Shown: positions 52,457-63,845 of the stretch, in pieces
Numbering within the stretch: position 1 is the stretch's first letter
Layout: each line of letters starts with the position of its first letter
Assembly: GCA_009760855.2 (NCBI GenBank)
Contig: WPIO01000061.1
Span: 945,501 to 1,009,500, forward strand
Direction: 5' to 3'
Length of the DNA: 64,000 nucleotides
DNA from: Cristatella mucedo
Taxonomy: Eukaryota; Bryozoa; Phylactolaemata; Cristatellidae
Notes under the pieces: generated by a model
Told to the model about the DNA's origin: nothing
The model's database searches: none
What the model saw: the letters and a program-made list of their open reading frames with translations, nothing else
Position numbers and translations under genes: made by a program

Positions 52457-54206
52457 CCAAATGCTAGAAAGAGATTTAACTCCCCGAGGGTGCTATAAAA
52501 ATGTTTTATTATACTTATTAATATTACGTATGCAGCACATGTGCTCACGCTTATACACACATATGCATAAACAGAGATGCACAATGCACTTAGCTCACAC
52601 AAGCATTAGACACAGGCACATGAGATGCCAGAGATTCATCGAAGTGTAAGGCCAGAGAGTCGGTGGCAGACTCGGCGGTGGACAACTCATAGCTAGAAAT
52701 TATCCACTTGGGGATCATCCCTGGACCCAAACAGGATAGAAAGACATCTATTGATAGAGAATGCCATACTTTTCTCCCTGCAAGACCATCAACACGTCTG
52801 TTGCTAGAGCTTGTAACAGTTAAATTTGACTGCATTGCAGCTGAAAGTACCAGGCACTGCCACAGAGGCTCCAATGCACCATTTTTGTGCTTTTGCCTGA
52901 GTTGAGGTGTTACGAAAAGTCCAGTTGTTAAGAGAAATTCCAACTCGTTCTGACGAAAAGTAACTATCACAACCAGTTTCCCAATGCTGAATTTTTTGAG
53001 CCAAAAGCCTTGAATACCTTCACACAGATAATGGCTATTTACTTAGCAGCAGTGAAGGGCCTTCGTCTGCTGGCTCGCTGTGCAGTCATGTATACAAAGC
53101 ATGGTACGTATGGACCGTCTCGAGCCTGTTTGCTGATATTAAAACTCATTCATACGTGATAATTTGCGTTGTGCGCCGGACTGGTGAGATGCAAAAGTCA
53201 CACTTGAAGACACTTCAGAACGGCAACAGGTAAAACTGATGATCGGCTGCGCTGACATAATGCGCTGGCAGATACATGACACTCTTTAAAACTCCTTCTA
53301 TCGAAAGCAGCAACGGCATCGACGAGGCTCATTTTGCATAGCAGCTGACTTGTGCACGGTCGAGTAAGAAAATAGGCGCTCAATTGAAATAAATATTCCA
53401 GAATGCTCACGTTCACACATGCATCGTTCGTAAGGTGCTCAATGCTGTGCTCTCACTACACACCAGCACTAACGGCGTGGGGGTAGAGCAGGAGAAAGGC
53501 CCAATAAGCAAAAAGTGATCGATGTTGAAAGCTTGGCTGCCTCGACAGAGATTAGAGCAGTCAATGCTGGATGGAGACCCACTCAAGGGCTAAAGTAGCA
53601 GTCTCGGGCCAGCAGTATGGCAGCACAGACGGAGCACGTGAGGACAGCAACAGATGTGCAGGCATGCTGTTCTCATCATCAAACCAATGGGTAAAAGGGT
53701 GACGTTTAAGATCACACAATCAGGCATCACCAGCTTGGCTATCCACGGTCACAGTGCAAGATCATTCGAGTGAAGTATGGTGCAGGACAGTGCACGAGCC
53801 GAGGCTGCCGAGCTACTTGTCCTGCCGTTTGCTCCTTAAAGTGAGAAATGACGACACGACGTCGACATGAGCTGGTCTTGTAGTGCGATGCTCGATTAAC
53901 AAATAGCTTGGAAGGCGGCTTCCAGATGTCATCACGATTCGGTAATGCAGACGGCAGCACTTTCCAGCGGCTATGTAACGTGTGTGCGATCTTGTAAAAC
54001 GTGTCAGATGACCAATTTCTCCAATTTGCTGCAGACAGTTTTTCGATGTCCAGCAGCAACTGGCGACTCTGAGGTAGCCCAGCTGCACGATGTCCGGTGG
54101 GGGCTTGGGGGGAGGGTCTGTCCTTCCAATGAGCTGCATGCACCCGGGCTGATTTACAGCCAACGTCATCATGGCGTTCAGGAGTGCAGCAAGAGATGCG
54201 CTGGCA

Positions 54207-56869
54207 TTAGCGCAGCCAGCCATAGCTGACTGGACAACTGGCTTGGACGGTCAGTAAGAATGGACCCTCTTGCTTAGGCAGGAAGGTCGACGGGCAAACG
54301 TTGTACATACCACCTCCGATGCTGTCCAATCGAAGCACACAGAAGCCTCGCCTGCAAGCACGGCGCAAAAGCTGCTACCCTTTGAGCCCGCAAGAAGTTG
54401 AAACTGTAGAGCAAGCAAGCAGCCGAGGACGCGCAGCAGGCGCTGGAGAAAATCCTTAAGATGCTACAGCTGCAGTCTCCCGGTGCAGGTGCGACTGACG
54501 CAATGCGCAGGTAATGTAATGTATCTCCATCAGTAACTCCACAAAGTCATAAAGACCATGTGGGTGTTACGCAGGAGAGTTTTGTATAGCGCACTCACAG
54601 CCTAAGCGGCTTTCGGTACGCATTCGGTAGCCAACAGACTTCGTCTCACGCAACAAAGAGAAAGTGGGAAGCATAGCAGAGTCAGGAGAGCAGTCGAGGT
54701 AGTGAGTAGCATAGAAGTAGCAGCTCAGGACCGCTGAAAAAGATGTGCCATAGTCGGCAGTTGGAGAGTAGATGTCGTTGCGTAAGAATTGTGGAAGCGA
54801 GTTCCACAGTCTAGGACCTGCAGAGCTAAAGCTTCTGTCGCCAACTGTCTTTAAGCAGAGGAATGGGACAGCTAATTTATTCTCCACACAGGACCTGAGG
54901 GCGCAAACAGGCTGAAACTGATGCAGCAGTTCAGCTAGGTACGAAGGAGCTAAGCCGTGGCGGGCCTTGTGGGTCAGCGTTAGAACTTTGCTCTGTATCC
55001 TTTGCTCAACCGGCAACCATCCTAGCTCTTTCAGCAAAGCTGACACGTGCTCAAACCGCTGGGACTTGAAGATCAGCCTTGCAGCCATATTCATAGTCAG
55101 CTGTAGTGGCATAATAGCTTTCTTTGGTAGCCCAGCCAAAAGGGAATTACAATAATCAAGCCGAGACAGAACTAAAGAGCTAGTTAAATCTTTTACAAGC
55201 CACTGTGGGAGACAGCTTCTAATCTTGGATAGGGATCGGATGTGATGGCTAGCTGTAGAGGCAGTCTTCTGAATGAAGCTTTTGAAATTGAGGCAGCTGT
55301 CGAACACGACACCTAGATTACGAGCACGTAGTGAAGGTCGCACAATAGCATCACCTATTAGAAGAGCAAAGCCTTTTAATCTAGCCACACGCTTAGGGTG
55401 TCCTATGAGAAGCAGTTCGGTTTTATCGTCATTTAATTTCAGGAAGTTTTCCGACATCCAGGATCGAATATCGGCAAGGCAAGCATTCAGTTTCTTAGTT
55501 GCTGCAGCAGATTCCGACGGTTTAAATGACAAATAAAACTGAGTATCGTCAGCATAGACTCGCTTGCATTGCAAGCACAAAGACACGGTGATTTACAGGG
55601 TGCCACTCGGCTAGACACATCGTCCACGCGTTTAAAGCATAAAGCATACTGCTGCGGCTCGAGAACACTACCTACGCACCGGTAAGGACCCGACGAGAAC
55701 TCTCGAGGCTGACCGGTGCCCGATGCATTGACGGTCACGGTGGTTGTCTCCAAGCCCACGCTGTACGTTCTGCAACGAAGCAACCAAAATGGAGGCCAAG
55801 GGGATGTGGCACACCTTCACGTACAGTTGGAGCTTCGTGGTGCCACGATCGGGCACGGATCGTTCATCGGATCCTTCGAAAAGTGGAAAATATCTACGAC
55901 CTTAGTTAACAATAAAGGTACAACAAAGTGTACAGCCGAGCATCTAGGTAAAAAAAAGCCCTGTGATTTAGCAGACCGTCGGCAATACTGCTATGCACCA
56001 GTTCATTGTTGGCCACCAGGGAACCAACAAAGAGATGCTTTGGATTTGTTATAGGATTCACGAGCACAGTGAGTACTTGGTTTTTGGGGCTTTATGGTAT
56101 TACTACAGCGATATATACATGCATACTCCAAGGCCCCAATCAATGTCGAGTTCCTTTCGAATGGGCAAATAATCTAAAAGGTCTCAGAAAAGCTAGGGGC
56201 CCCGAGCTAATAAGCACCAGCCAAGTCTGACCAATAGAGCTCAGCTGCAGCACATCAGGGAACCCAGAGCCTCATCAGAAGCAACCACCCACAGCTTGCC
56301 AATGCTTGCTATTCAGCAGTCACTACTCAGTATGGTAACATGCCCACAGGTTTACAGATTAATTATTACACAGCAATATTAATCAATCTGCATCATTCTG
56401 CAAACACATAGCCACGCAAAACAAGAAGCGTGACACCCAAAGGTTAGTTGGTCTTGAGCTATTAGCATAAAATCGGTGTCTTTGTGTCAAAACGCTGTGA
56501 GACCGAATGCACAGTGATGACTGCAATAAACATACCCTGCTGATCTACTAGCATCAGGCCGAATCAGAAGTTCTATACTGAAAATATCGCTTGCAATGGT
56601 GTATTTTCAAAAATAATGATATATAAGATCTAGAGGAGCAAGACAAATGACTGAACTGCAGGCCAACACGGTGCCACATGCTGGGGTATATTCACACTCA
56701 AGCCGATACCTCACTACATGGCCTCTTTTCATCCAATCTTCTTCGAGGCATACTAGATTCCTTGACCCCAAATAGCCCTACGATAGGTTGAAAAACGTTA
56801 TCTTGCATGTGCACAGACAACCAAACGCATTCATGCAAGCACACACTCATGCGCACACATACAAACACA

Positions 56870-56925
<56 letters not shown>

Positions 56926-59900
56926 TACATAAACAAGATACACACTAACTCAGAGACAGACAGACGGACGGACAGACAGACAGACAGAAACACACACAAA
57001 CCCCCCACACACTCAATGGAGACACGCAGCCATGTTCATACATCCATACAGCATACCCACATACACGTGCAAGCGCTTGTACACACACGCACACATACAC
57101 ACACACACACACAAACACACACACCATACAGCCATCACACATGCATGCACGCACACACAAAAACCAAAACACATTTGTGTGTGCACAAAAATTCCCATGC
57201 TTCGGCTCTGTCACTCTTCAAACGCCACAAAATTCGATTAACGCCCTCTCACCGAGTTCCTCAGAAGACTTGCAGTTACTGATCATTGTTATTGCGGTTA
57301 GAGTGGTACTACACGTGACTTACCAGCAGGAGGAGCCCAGAAGGCTGCGACCTTCCAGTTTTCTTCCCACGGATGCTCATGCCATACTTTATCCAGACTG
57401 CTGCCCACAAGTACAGGACCCCCCCAGGCCACAAAGTGTCTCCATCACCGCACAGTAGCAGAGACTGACATACAGAATTTCGTTTCGAAAGAGGTGGGAC
57501 AACGCAAGCAATCAAGCCACTCTAGTCATACGATGAACAGCATGCAAATGCAACCGAAAAGCAGCTGCCGAACATGATTCATATGCCTCTAGGGCTGCTA
57601 AATGTGTAGCCAACAACTGTCGAGCAGATCAAGTGACAGGCTCGGTTTCACTCGAAATCCTCGAGGGAAATGTGGAAGAAATCAAGAGTGCCAAGCAACG
57701 ACAGGTAAAATAAAAGAATAAAACAGGCCTTTCTCTTGGGTTCCATGCTCAAAGCCCTTACTGAGGTGCCTTTAAGAGCAGCAGGATATAGTTGTCCGTC
57801 GAAGCATTGTCGATCTTTAACTGAAGAAGCGGATTGTTGGAATAAGTGCTGTGGTTGCCACAACCACCAGCAGTGAGCCCTTCCCACTTGCCCTGTATCT
57901 GAAAAACGATGACACACCATTTTGACTTCTGTCGAAACATGCTGGCACTGCCACAGATGCTGGGATAACCTCTGCATGGCCCTAAAGCTGCCCTGCTTTT
58001 TTCAGCGGCAGACGAAGCACGGAAAAAGAAACATGGCTTCTTTAAAGATGATTAAGATGAATAGAAGGGGAAACAACATGAGAACAATAAAATACGCCAT
58101 TGCATGCCAAACCCACATGTAATGATCTTGCATCTTCTAAGGCCCAGCTGAAGATGCTACTAGTCTATTTAGTAATAAAAATAATAATAATGCATTGGAT
58201 AAAGTGCCCTCAGATAACTTAATCCCTTTCTAGGCGCTTTACATTTGCTGCAAAGGGACATGCAATTAAATGGTAAGTAAAATCATGCTTGAAAAACAAA
58301 CAAAATGAATAACATGGTTAGGGGGACATGCACAGGGTCAGCATGCAAATGTGGTTAGTGGCAGCATGCACAGTGTCAGCATGCATAAGCACGTGAAGGA
58401 CGAATCATAGGGACCCACTAAATGCTGTCCTAAATAGGTGTGTTTTTAAGTTCTTACGAACTAAATGCACGATCTCTAAAGGATTTGAGGTTTGTACGAG
58501 GTATTGGTAGACTGTTGGATTCCGAAAAGCAGGTGGTACGATGCTTGGCCTGGTGGGGGAGTAGATCTGAGAGATAGGCTGGAGTCAAAGAATGAAGTGA
58601 CCTAAAAGTTAGCGACAAAACCTTGAAGTCAATCTGTTGCTTGACTGGTAGCCAGTGCAGGTCGGCAAGAAGTGGTGTGATGTGGCAACTGCGACGCTCA
58701 CGACAGACAAGCCTAGCTGCAGAGTTTTGCACCAGCTGCAATCCTGATCGCACATGCTGGTAGGCCAGTAAGCAGTGTGTTGCAGAAGTCGTTGTGCTTT
58801 GTGTGTGTAACTGTACATGATTCAGTACGTGATATTAACGAGAAGTTTAACTAACCGCTAGCCATGAGTGTCTTTATGTGTGCTTTTGCATGCTAGCCTA
58901 AACATGATGCTTGCTTTTGCATGCTTGATAACTTCTCTCAGGGTGCTCTAAAAACGACCTAGCAGACTAAGTAACACAAGTTTTGTTTTTAGGTAGTACG
59001 TATTATTTCCCAATTGTTTATGCTTCAGAAGTAAGGAAAATGGCCACAATTCCCATCACACGTTGCCTTCGTGACTGCGACAGTGATCATCTTGAAAAGA
59101 ACGAATTTTTGATGAAAAAACTGACAGGTTTGCTTCTCGTAGTTCACATTAGTCAGTAAGAACAGCAAATACTGATGTATTTATTATGAACTCATATAAT
59201 AATGACTAGTCAAAATGGTTCAGATATGAGTAGCCGTTCTAGATTCGTGATATTTCAAATCGCTTTCTCAAAGAAGCCACCAACAAATTTCCCAGCTTAT
59301 TTTTGTTTTATTGTCCTTGGTCATGACGTTCAATGTATCGCCATCTGCAGCTCCACACGGTCAACATGATTTAAGTGGGTTTCATGCAAGGGAGTTTTCT
59401 ACTGCTCACTATTGCAATGTCATCATGCAAAACATTTTTAGATGTGACATGCATAGAGTCAACATGCATGTACATATGGTTAGTAGCAGCAGGCACAGTA
59501 TCAGCATGATTAAGCACATAAAGTATGAATCACAAGGACCCACTAAAAGCTGTAATAAACAGGTGTGTTTTAAGGTTCTTTTTAAATATCGTCATAACAG
59601 GGGATGTCAGTGATGCCAGTCGGAAGTGTGTTCCAGGCTTTGGGAGCGTATGAACTAAATGCACGGTCTCTAAAGCGTTTGAGGTTCAAGAGTTTGAGAT
59701 TTGAGTAAGCCTCCACGCTCTCCTTGAATTAGTACGACGAGCATCACGGATATGGGGTTTGAAAGACACGGTGCCTCCATTTTGGCACAGCTCTTTATGA
59801 GAGCCTGAACCAACAGCCAATAGTTTTCAGCCTTGCCATTGCCCAGAAAGCCACACACCACTGCCAAAGGTCGCTTTTGACGTCCTGTTCAGCTTCTTGG

Positions 59901-62653
59901 CAAAGTCGTCATACTTACAATCTTGGTCGTCATACTTACAAAATCACCGTACTTACACTCTTATCAATATTAGGTGAGCGCTACACTACGTAACGTTAGG
60001 ACACTGACATAGTCAGTCCTCTTTCAGGCCGAGTGAGTCACAGGAAGAGCCGGGCTTTTCTTCCTGTTATTAAGCAGCACCGCTGTGAGGCTTCTGGATG
60101 AGCTGTCCATGAATAGGTGCGATTCACTCGAATTGCAGGCGATTCCTACAGCCTCAAATAGACCTGCTATCTAGTTTCAGATGCACAGCCCATCTCGCCC
60201 ACTGACGAAGTTGAGAAAAATCGGTGACATTTTTCTCTGGTCTGTTACTTTCCCAAGTTTATCCAAAAAGTTCCTTGAGCCGAGAAGTCAGAAGCTCAGC
60301 ATCAGAAATGGTAAAACCAAAGTCTCTGATCAGAGGTATTTTCGGTTGGAGGACTATGGCATTCTCTCTTCAGCTGCATTTGTGAAATTGGAATCCGGGT
60401 CTATTGTCCTTGCTGTCTGACTTGCTGCTCTCTCGTGAACAGGCCCTATTCCTCTGCAGAGAGATAAGAGATCGGGAGCACAGGCCAGTGAGGCACTGTG
60501 GCGACTGACGAAGGAATGCCTCGATATACGATGGGAGGCACGCTTTTGCCAGTTCGACTGTTGGAATGGTTCATCATGCCGAAATAGCAGTTGCTTGAGG
60601 TCGGTTTGTGCCAAATTCTTGAATTTCTTTTTCAAGGCTCCGTTTTCTCCCCTGTAACAGCTTGCAAACACACTATACGATTATATAATCAATATATTAT
60701 ATTCCATACACTACATATATTGTTCAAGAATTCCATGGACCAAGCAGCAATTGTTCACATAATCTTCAGGAGCTCTCTTGCAGTGTTCGACGGTGGAATA
60801 AGGTGCCAAGGGCTTGCACCGATACCCGACCGACATGCCACAGTATGCTCGGCAGGCCTCGCAAATCTTAACATAAGCTTTCAGTATTTTTTCGCTCATG
60901 TCTTGAAAAATTGTCCACGCACGTGGGTCAATGCATCTATTGAGTGAACGCAGCCTTTTTGATGCCATGCCAATCAAATATGGCTAGTCACTATTCTCTT
61001 ACTCTACAATAACATAAATTGAAATTATAGTTTAAGGCACCTAAACGGTTTGTTACACTACTAAGGCTGCTACTATAGAGTGCTATGTAATGTATCTCCG
61101 TCTGTAACTCCACAAAGCCACAAAGACTATGTGGGTGTTACGCAGGAGAGTTTTGTATAGCGCACTCGCAGCCTAAGCGACTTTCGGTACGCATTCGGTA
61201 GCCAACTGACTTCGTCTCACGCAACAAAGAGAAAGTGGGAAGCATAGCTGAGTCAGGAGAGCAATTGAGGTAGTGAGTTGCATGGAAGTAGCAGCTCAGG
61301 ACCGCTGAAAAGGATGAGCCATAGTCGACAGTAGGAGAGTATAGCTGAGTCAGGAGAGCAGTTGAGGTAGTGAGTAACATGGAAGTAGCAGCTCAGGACC
61401 GCTGAAAAGGATGAGCCATAGTCGGCAGTAGAACAGTAGTGCTATTTCCGCAGATTAGGGAAACATACTTTTTATTAATGGACAAAAAATTAACTAAATC
61501 ATGTTACATCGTGAAATTATCCTTACTTTTAACTATCGTACACACAACCCGTAAAGCACAGAGGCGAGTAAGTGCAGACTTACCCTTCCGCTGCAGTAAG
61601 AAATCGGCATCGACATGTATAACAACTTATGTGCACTCAAGCAGACAAGTGGCTCTCACCTCACGCTTGTGCTGTGGTACATAGGGGTCAAATATCTTCT
61701 GCAACTCGAACTCACACTGGGCATAAACACGAAGCGTGTAATGGATGGAGTTACGCTTTTCGTACTGTGATACGACAAGGGTGTAAGTTTGGCGGCCACT
61801 CTCAACCATTTTGACTAGATAATGAGGACTGTTAATTCGTACTCCATCACGATATGGTGGTGGGTCGCCTGCAAAAAAAGGGCACAATCAACAGAGGTAC
61901 ACACGGGCTAGCTTAGAAATCTACAGCAAAGAGATTGCAAATCGTCTAGTGTCACTATCTAATCAGTCAGGCATTAGTAGCAAAGCACAGAACAGCAGGC
62001 TCCACCACCTTCAATAATGCCGGATGGTGCAGACGCCCGAGACCCAGCCATTGAGTGCGCAACCAAGCAAGCCACAGAGGCTGTAATTTAGTGTACTTCT
62101 TGATGCCTATTATCTGCATCTATAACCTTTGGGAAACCGAGATTAGTTTCTATGGGCTGTAAGATTTATCGGCTCCGGCACTGCATGAAAACCTTCAACA
62201 CTTTTTGGCATTACTACTAGGGTTGCTTTGTAGCAGCAGCACTATTCTGGGGGAGAGCACTGCAGCTTGATTTCACTGGTGGACCTGAACCAATTTGCCT
62301 AAAAAGTGCATCAAGTCTGGTGAAACTTTGATACAACGCGAGCTCAACGAGCATGCAGTCGGAAAGGCACCCGGTTAATTCTTCTGGGGTGGCTCAAGAT
62401 AGCTGCAGCCTGCTGCTATGCCTACGGCCAGAAACAAATACTTATTGTGGATAGCACCCAGCGAGATCCAGGCACTTTGCGAATGCCGCATGGCTGGAGC
62501 CCACGACCCTGGCCGTTAAAGGCGAGCACCTTATTCCTGGACCAAGCCAGGGTGGCAAGAGCCTTTAACACACTTACTTGGATAGTACACTCGTTTTCCA
62601 TCCGTTTTGTAAACCAGCACCGTAATAAACTCCTTGTTATCAGCAAAATCATC
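54207..62653 (-). CDS. CAPN7: Calpain-7 (CAPN7), last five coding exons (5' part not seen)
   Basis: Exons are 62578-62653, 61660-61868, 57762-57898, 55680-55769 and 54207-54351. They total 657 nt, encoding the last 218 residues and a TAA stop, and all phases agree. They match the C-terminal calpain-type beta-sandwich region of calpain-7, an atypical intracellular cysteine protease of the ESCRT-linked PalB type. Landmarks: EFITVLVYKTDGKRVYYP (exon a), PPPYRDGVRINSPHYLVK and TYTLVVSQYEKRNSIHYTLR (b), IQGKWEGLTAGGCGN (c), QTYSVGLETTTVTV (d) and CPSTFLPKQEGPFLLTV (e). The catalytic domain and MIT domains must lie upstream. No earlier exon was recognised between 62654 and 64000. The last intron contains a LINE family 2 copy and another intron a relic transposon-like gene. 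All exons are intact, so the gene is probably functional. Confidence 0.94.
54352..55679 (-). other. CAPN7 last intron, mostly LINE
   Basis: The intron lies between the exon ending SSGPYR and the terminal exon. About 1.08 kb of its 1.33 kb is a LINE family 2 insertion in the sense orientation of the gene. Both flanking splice sites are normal GT-AG. Confidence 0.85.
54511..55590 (-). mobile_element. LINE family 2 copy with a 339-codon open frame, in the CAPN7 intron
   Basis: The best-preserved LINE in the window. The minus-strand frame (55586 to 54567) is uninterrupted. It carries the RT catalytic motif VYADDTQFYLSF near its start, then [40 protein letters not shown] and the conserved C-terminus LWNSLPQFLRNDIYSPTADY. 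The 5' end is truncated inside the RT domain, and the apparent Met start lies in flanking DNA. The 3' end is CATTACATTAC. Without the upstream RT motifs and endonuclease it cannot be autonomous. Confidence 0.9.
55770..57761 (-). other. CAPN7 intron with microsatellites
   Basis: Contains a (CA)n tract at 56870-56919, a CAGA/CGGA-type tetranucleotide tract at about 56952-56992 and a second CA-rich tract at 57083-57122. No further exon was accepted. Confidence 0.8.
56870..57122. repeat. CA and CAGA microsatellite cluster
   Basis: Pure CA at 56870-56919, a (CAGA/CGGA)n stretch at 56952-56992 and a CA-rich run at 57083-57122. Inside a CAPN7 intron. Confidence 0.9.
58180..58835 (-). mobile_element. 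LINE family 1 copy in a CAPN7 intron
   Basis: (AAT)n tail at 58180, 3' UTR, a gap near 58455, then coding remnants [20 protein letters not shown] and AYLSDLLPHQAKHRTTCF. Same orientation as CAPN7. Confidence 0.82.
59420..59690 (-). mobile_element. LINE family 1 fragment
   Basis: Antisense of the family 1 ORF end and 3' UTR (ATAAAGTATGAATCACAAGG, CCAGGCTTTGGGAGCGTATG). Truncated at both ends. Confidence 0.65.
59740..60340 (-). pseudogene. Relic of a transposon-associated protein gene
   Basis: Minus-strand pieces in broken frames: DAELLTSRLKELF (about 60270-60320), FEAVGIACNSSESHLFMDSS then RSLTAVLLNNRKKSPALPVT (about 60040-60150), and VVCGFLGNGKAENYWLLVQA (about 59800-59860). From memory, the order and wording match a repeat-borne protein family of many invertebrate genomes whose signature is FIDSSxRSLKAVLLHNGN and, later, a FLGN-K-NY motif. 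The segment between them is missing, and the frame shifts and stops make it dead. Confidence 0.45.
61087..61437 (-). mobile_element. Short LINE family 2 insertion with perfect target-site duplication
   Basis: Only the ORF end and 3' UTR are present (about 350 bp). It is flanked by identical AGTGCTAT octamers at 61079-61086 and 61438-61445. It contains an internal 97-bp tandem duplication (61244-61340 and 61341-61430). Confidence 0.9.
61869..62577 (-). other. CAPN7 intron with SINE-A copy
   Basis: The intron between the first two recognised CAPN7 exons. It holds a minus-strand SINE-A copy at about 62440-62565 close to the upstream exon's donor. The rest shows nothing recognisable. Confidence 0.75.
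62440..62565 (-). mobile_element. SINE-A copy in a CAPN7 intron
   Basis: Antisense head (GCATGGCTGGAGCCCACGAC, CTTATTCCTGGACCAAGCCA). The LINE-like tail is degraded. Confidence 0.6.
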
Positions 62654-63249
62654 CTTAAACAAAAAGAAAAAACCTGTCAACAGTGTTTACCAAGGCAGCC
62701 ACACTCAGTCAACAACTCATGGCAATGGAGTATAAGGAAGCAGCTTGGATGGGCCGAAATACAGGGTATGCACAAGGCCTATAACATGGGAAATGTAGAG
62801 CCACAAAACAACAGGACAAGATGGACATAGGCTTAATGACCAGTTAATGGAAATAAATGAAATTTTATGGCCTCACTTATTCTCACCTATGCATTATAAG
62901 CAGAGCAGAGCAGATTGCAATGAAAAAAATTAAAATAATAATAGTAATAGGTCTTTTGTAGAATGGCCTAAGATATCCAAAGCTACATCCAGGCTTTAAA
63001 ACTACCTGCAGGAGAAGCAACAACCTAGAGTTAACGACAAACAATGTAAAATGCTCAGACAAGCATATACAAACACACTTGTATCCTGCTTAGACCAGCA
63101 TGCAAAAGCACGAGTGGTGCGGTAGTTGAACAGACGAGTAGTTCGGTTCGTATGACTCTGGCAAGTAGCTGGCGTTGAATCATGCACAGGTAAGCACAAA
63201 ATAACAGAAACAAGAGGCAGGCTCACTGGAGGGGGGCAGAGAAAGCTTA
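62654..63249. other. Presumed CAPN7 intron, no exon recognised
   Basis: Directly upstream of the first recognised CAPN7 exon (acceptor TTTGTTTAAG). No sequence resembling the preceding CAPN7 segment was found in any minus-strand frame. Confidence 0.5.
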
Positions 63250-63560
63250 GCAGAGCAGGCATGTCTTAATCTGACACTTAAAAGACGCCAAGTCAACGCA
63301 GGCAGTGACAGAAGCCAGACGCGAGTTTAAGCCTTTTGATTCATACAAACTGATGCCCGATCAACAAGAGATTTCAATTTAGTGCGAGGACCAGGGAGAC
63401 GTCTGCAAGCCAAGGAGTCGCTGGTGCCAGAGAGCACCCATGAGGAGCAAGGAGGTCAGATGAGTGCAGATGGTGCCAGCAAATGAAGCGACCTGAGAGG
63501 CGATATGATGCTTGATAGGGAGCTAGTAATGCTAAGAGAGAAGAAGACTTCTGAGGTTTT
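63250..63560 (-). mobile_element. Decayed LINE ORF 3' end of a divergent family
   Basis: The minus strand reads TKLKSLVDRASVCMNQKA, a stop, then TRVWLLSLPALTWRLLSV. These are the positions of the LKSFGDRAFSSYAPKAWNSL block of family 1, at much lower similarity. Probably a third, older subfamily. Confidence 0.5.
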
Positions 63561-63707
63561 CCATCCTCCTCTAGAGCCCGGTAAATTCAAGAACTAAAAC
63601 AAATGCAAAACCCTTTAACACGAATAAGGACATTCAAACAATTGCACGTCTTCCAAGCAACAGACACCCCTCGTGGCACAGGAGCTGACCTATCGGGAGC
63701 ACATTGC

Positions 63708-63845
63708 AGTGCTAGTTTGGCCAAGTGGTTAAGATGCTTGCCTCGATCAAGGTCTGGCCAAGGTCGTGGCTCGAGCCCCGTGGCATATGTGAAGCGCCTG
63801 AATAGAGATTAAGTTCTCTTAGGGCACTATACAAATCAATTAAGT
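63708..63845 (+). mobile_element. SINE-A copy
   Basis: Head TTTGGCCAAGTGGTTAAGAT, B-box-like GGCTCGAGCCC, tail GAGATTAAGTTCTCTTAGGG and CACTATACAAAT. Confidence 0.8.

Larger units (their letters stand above)
50723..54206. other. CAPN7 downstream intergenic region
   Basis: Contains SINE-B, the TA and CA microsatellites and the CAPN7 3' UTR just below 54207. Minus-strand frames at 53739-54223 overlap this presumptive UTR and have no recognisable family. Confidence 0.55.
57899..61659 (-). other. CAPN7 intron carrying LINE pieces and a relic gene
   Basis: Holds LINE family 1 copies (58180-58835 and 59420-59690), a relic transposon-type gene (about 59740-60340) and a short LINE family 2 insertion (61087-61437). 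An 88-codon minus-strand frame at 60711-60977, cysteine-rich and ending HGILEQYM, is unrecognised and may belong to the same relic element. Confidence 0.75.

Noticed and set aside
52261-52649. Frames coding for long His-Thr or Cys-Val runs
   Set aside because: Translations of a CA/TG microsatellite.
53739-54223. Overlapping 134- and 136-codon minus-strand frames
   Set aside because: They lie just downstream of or overlapping the CAPN7 stop, so they are most likely 3' UTR. No recognisable domain, and the two frames conflict.
56788-57282. 164-codon frame with His-Thr repeats
   Set aside because: Microsatellite translation within a CAPN7 intron; no conserved motif.
57315-57420. Exon-like minus-strand stretch reading WEENWKVAAFWAPPAG followed by GTAAGT
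   Set aside because: It lies inside the intron between two CAPN7 exons whose phases already match without it. No family was recognised.
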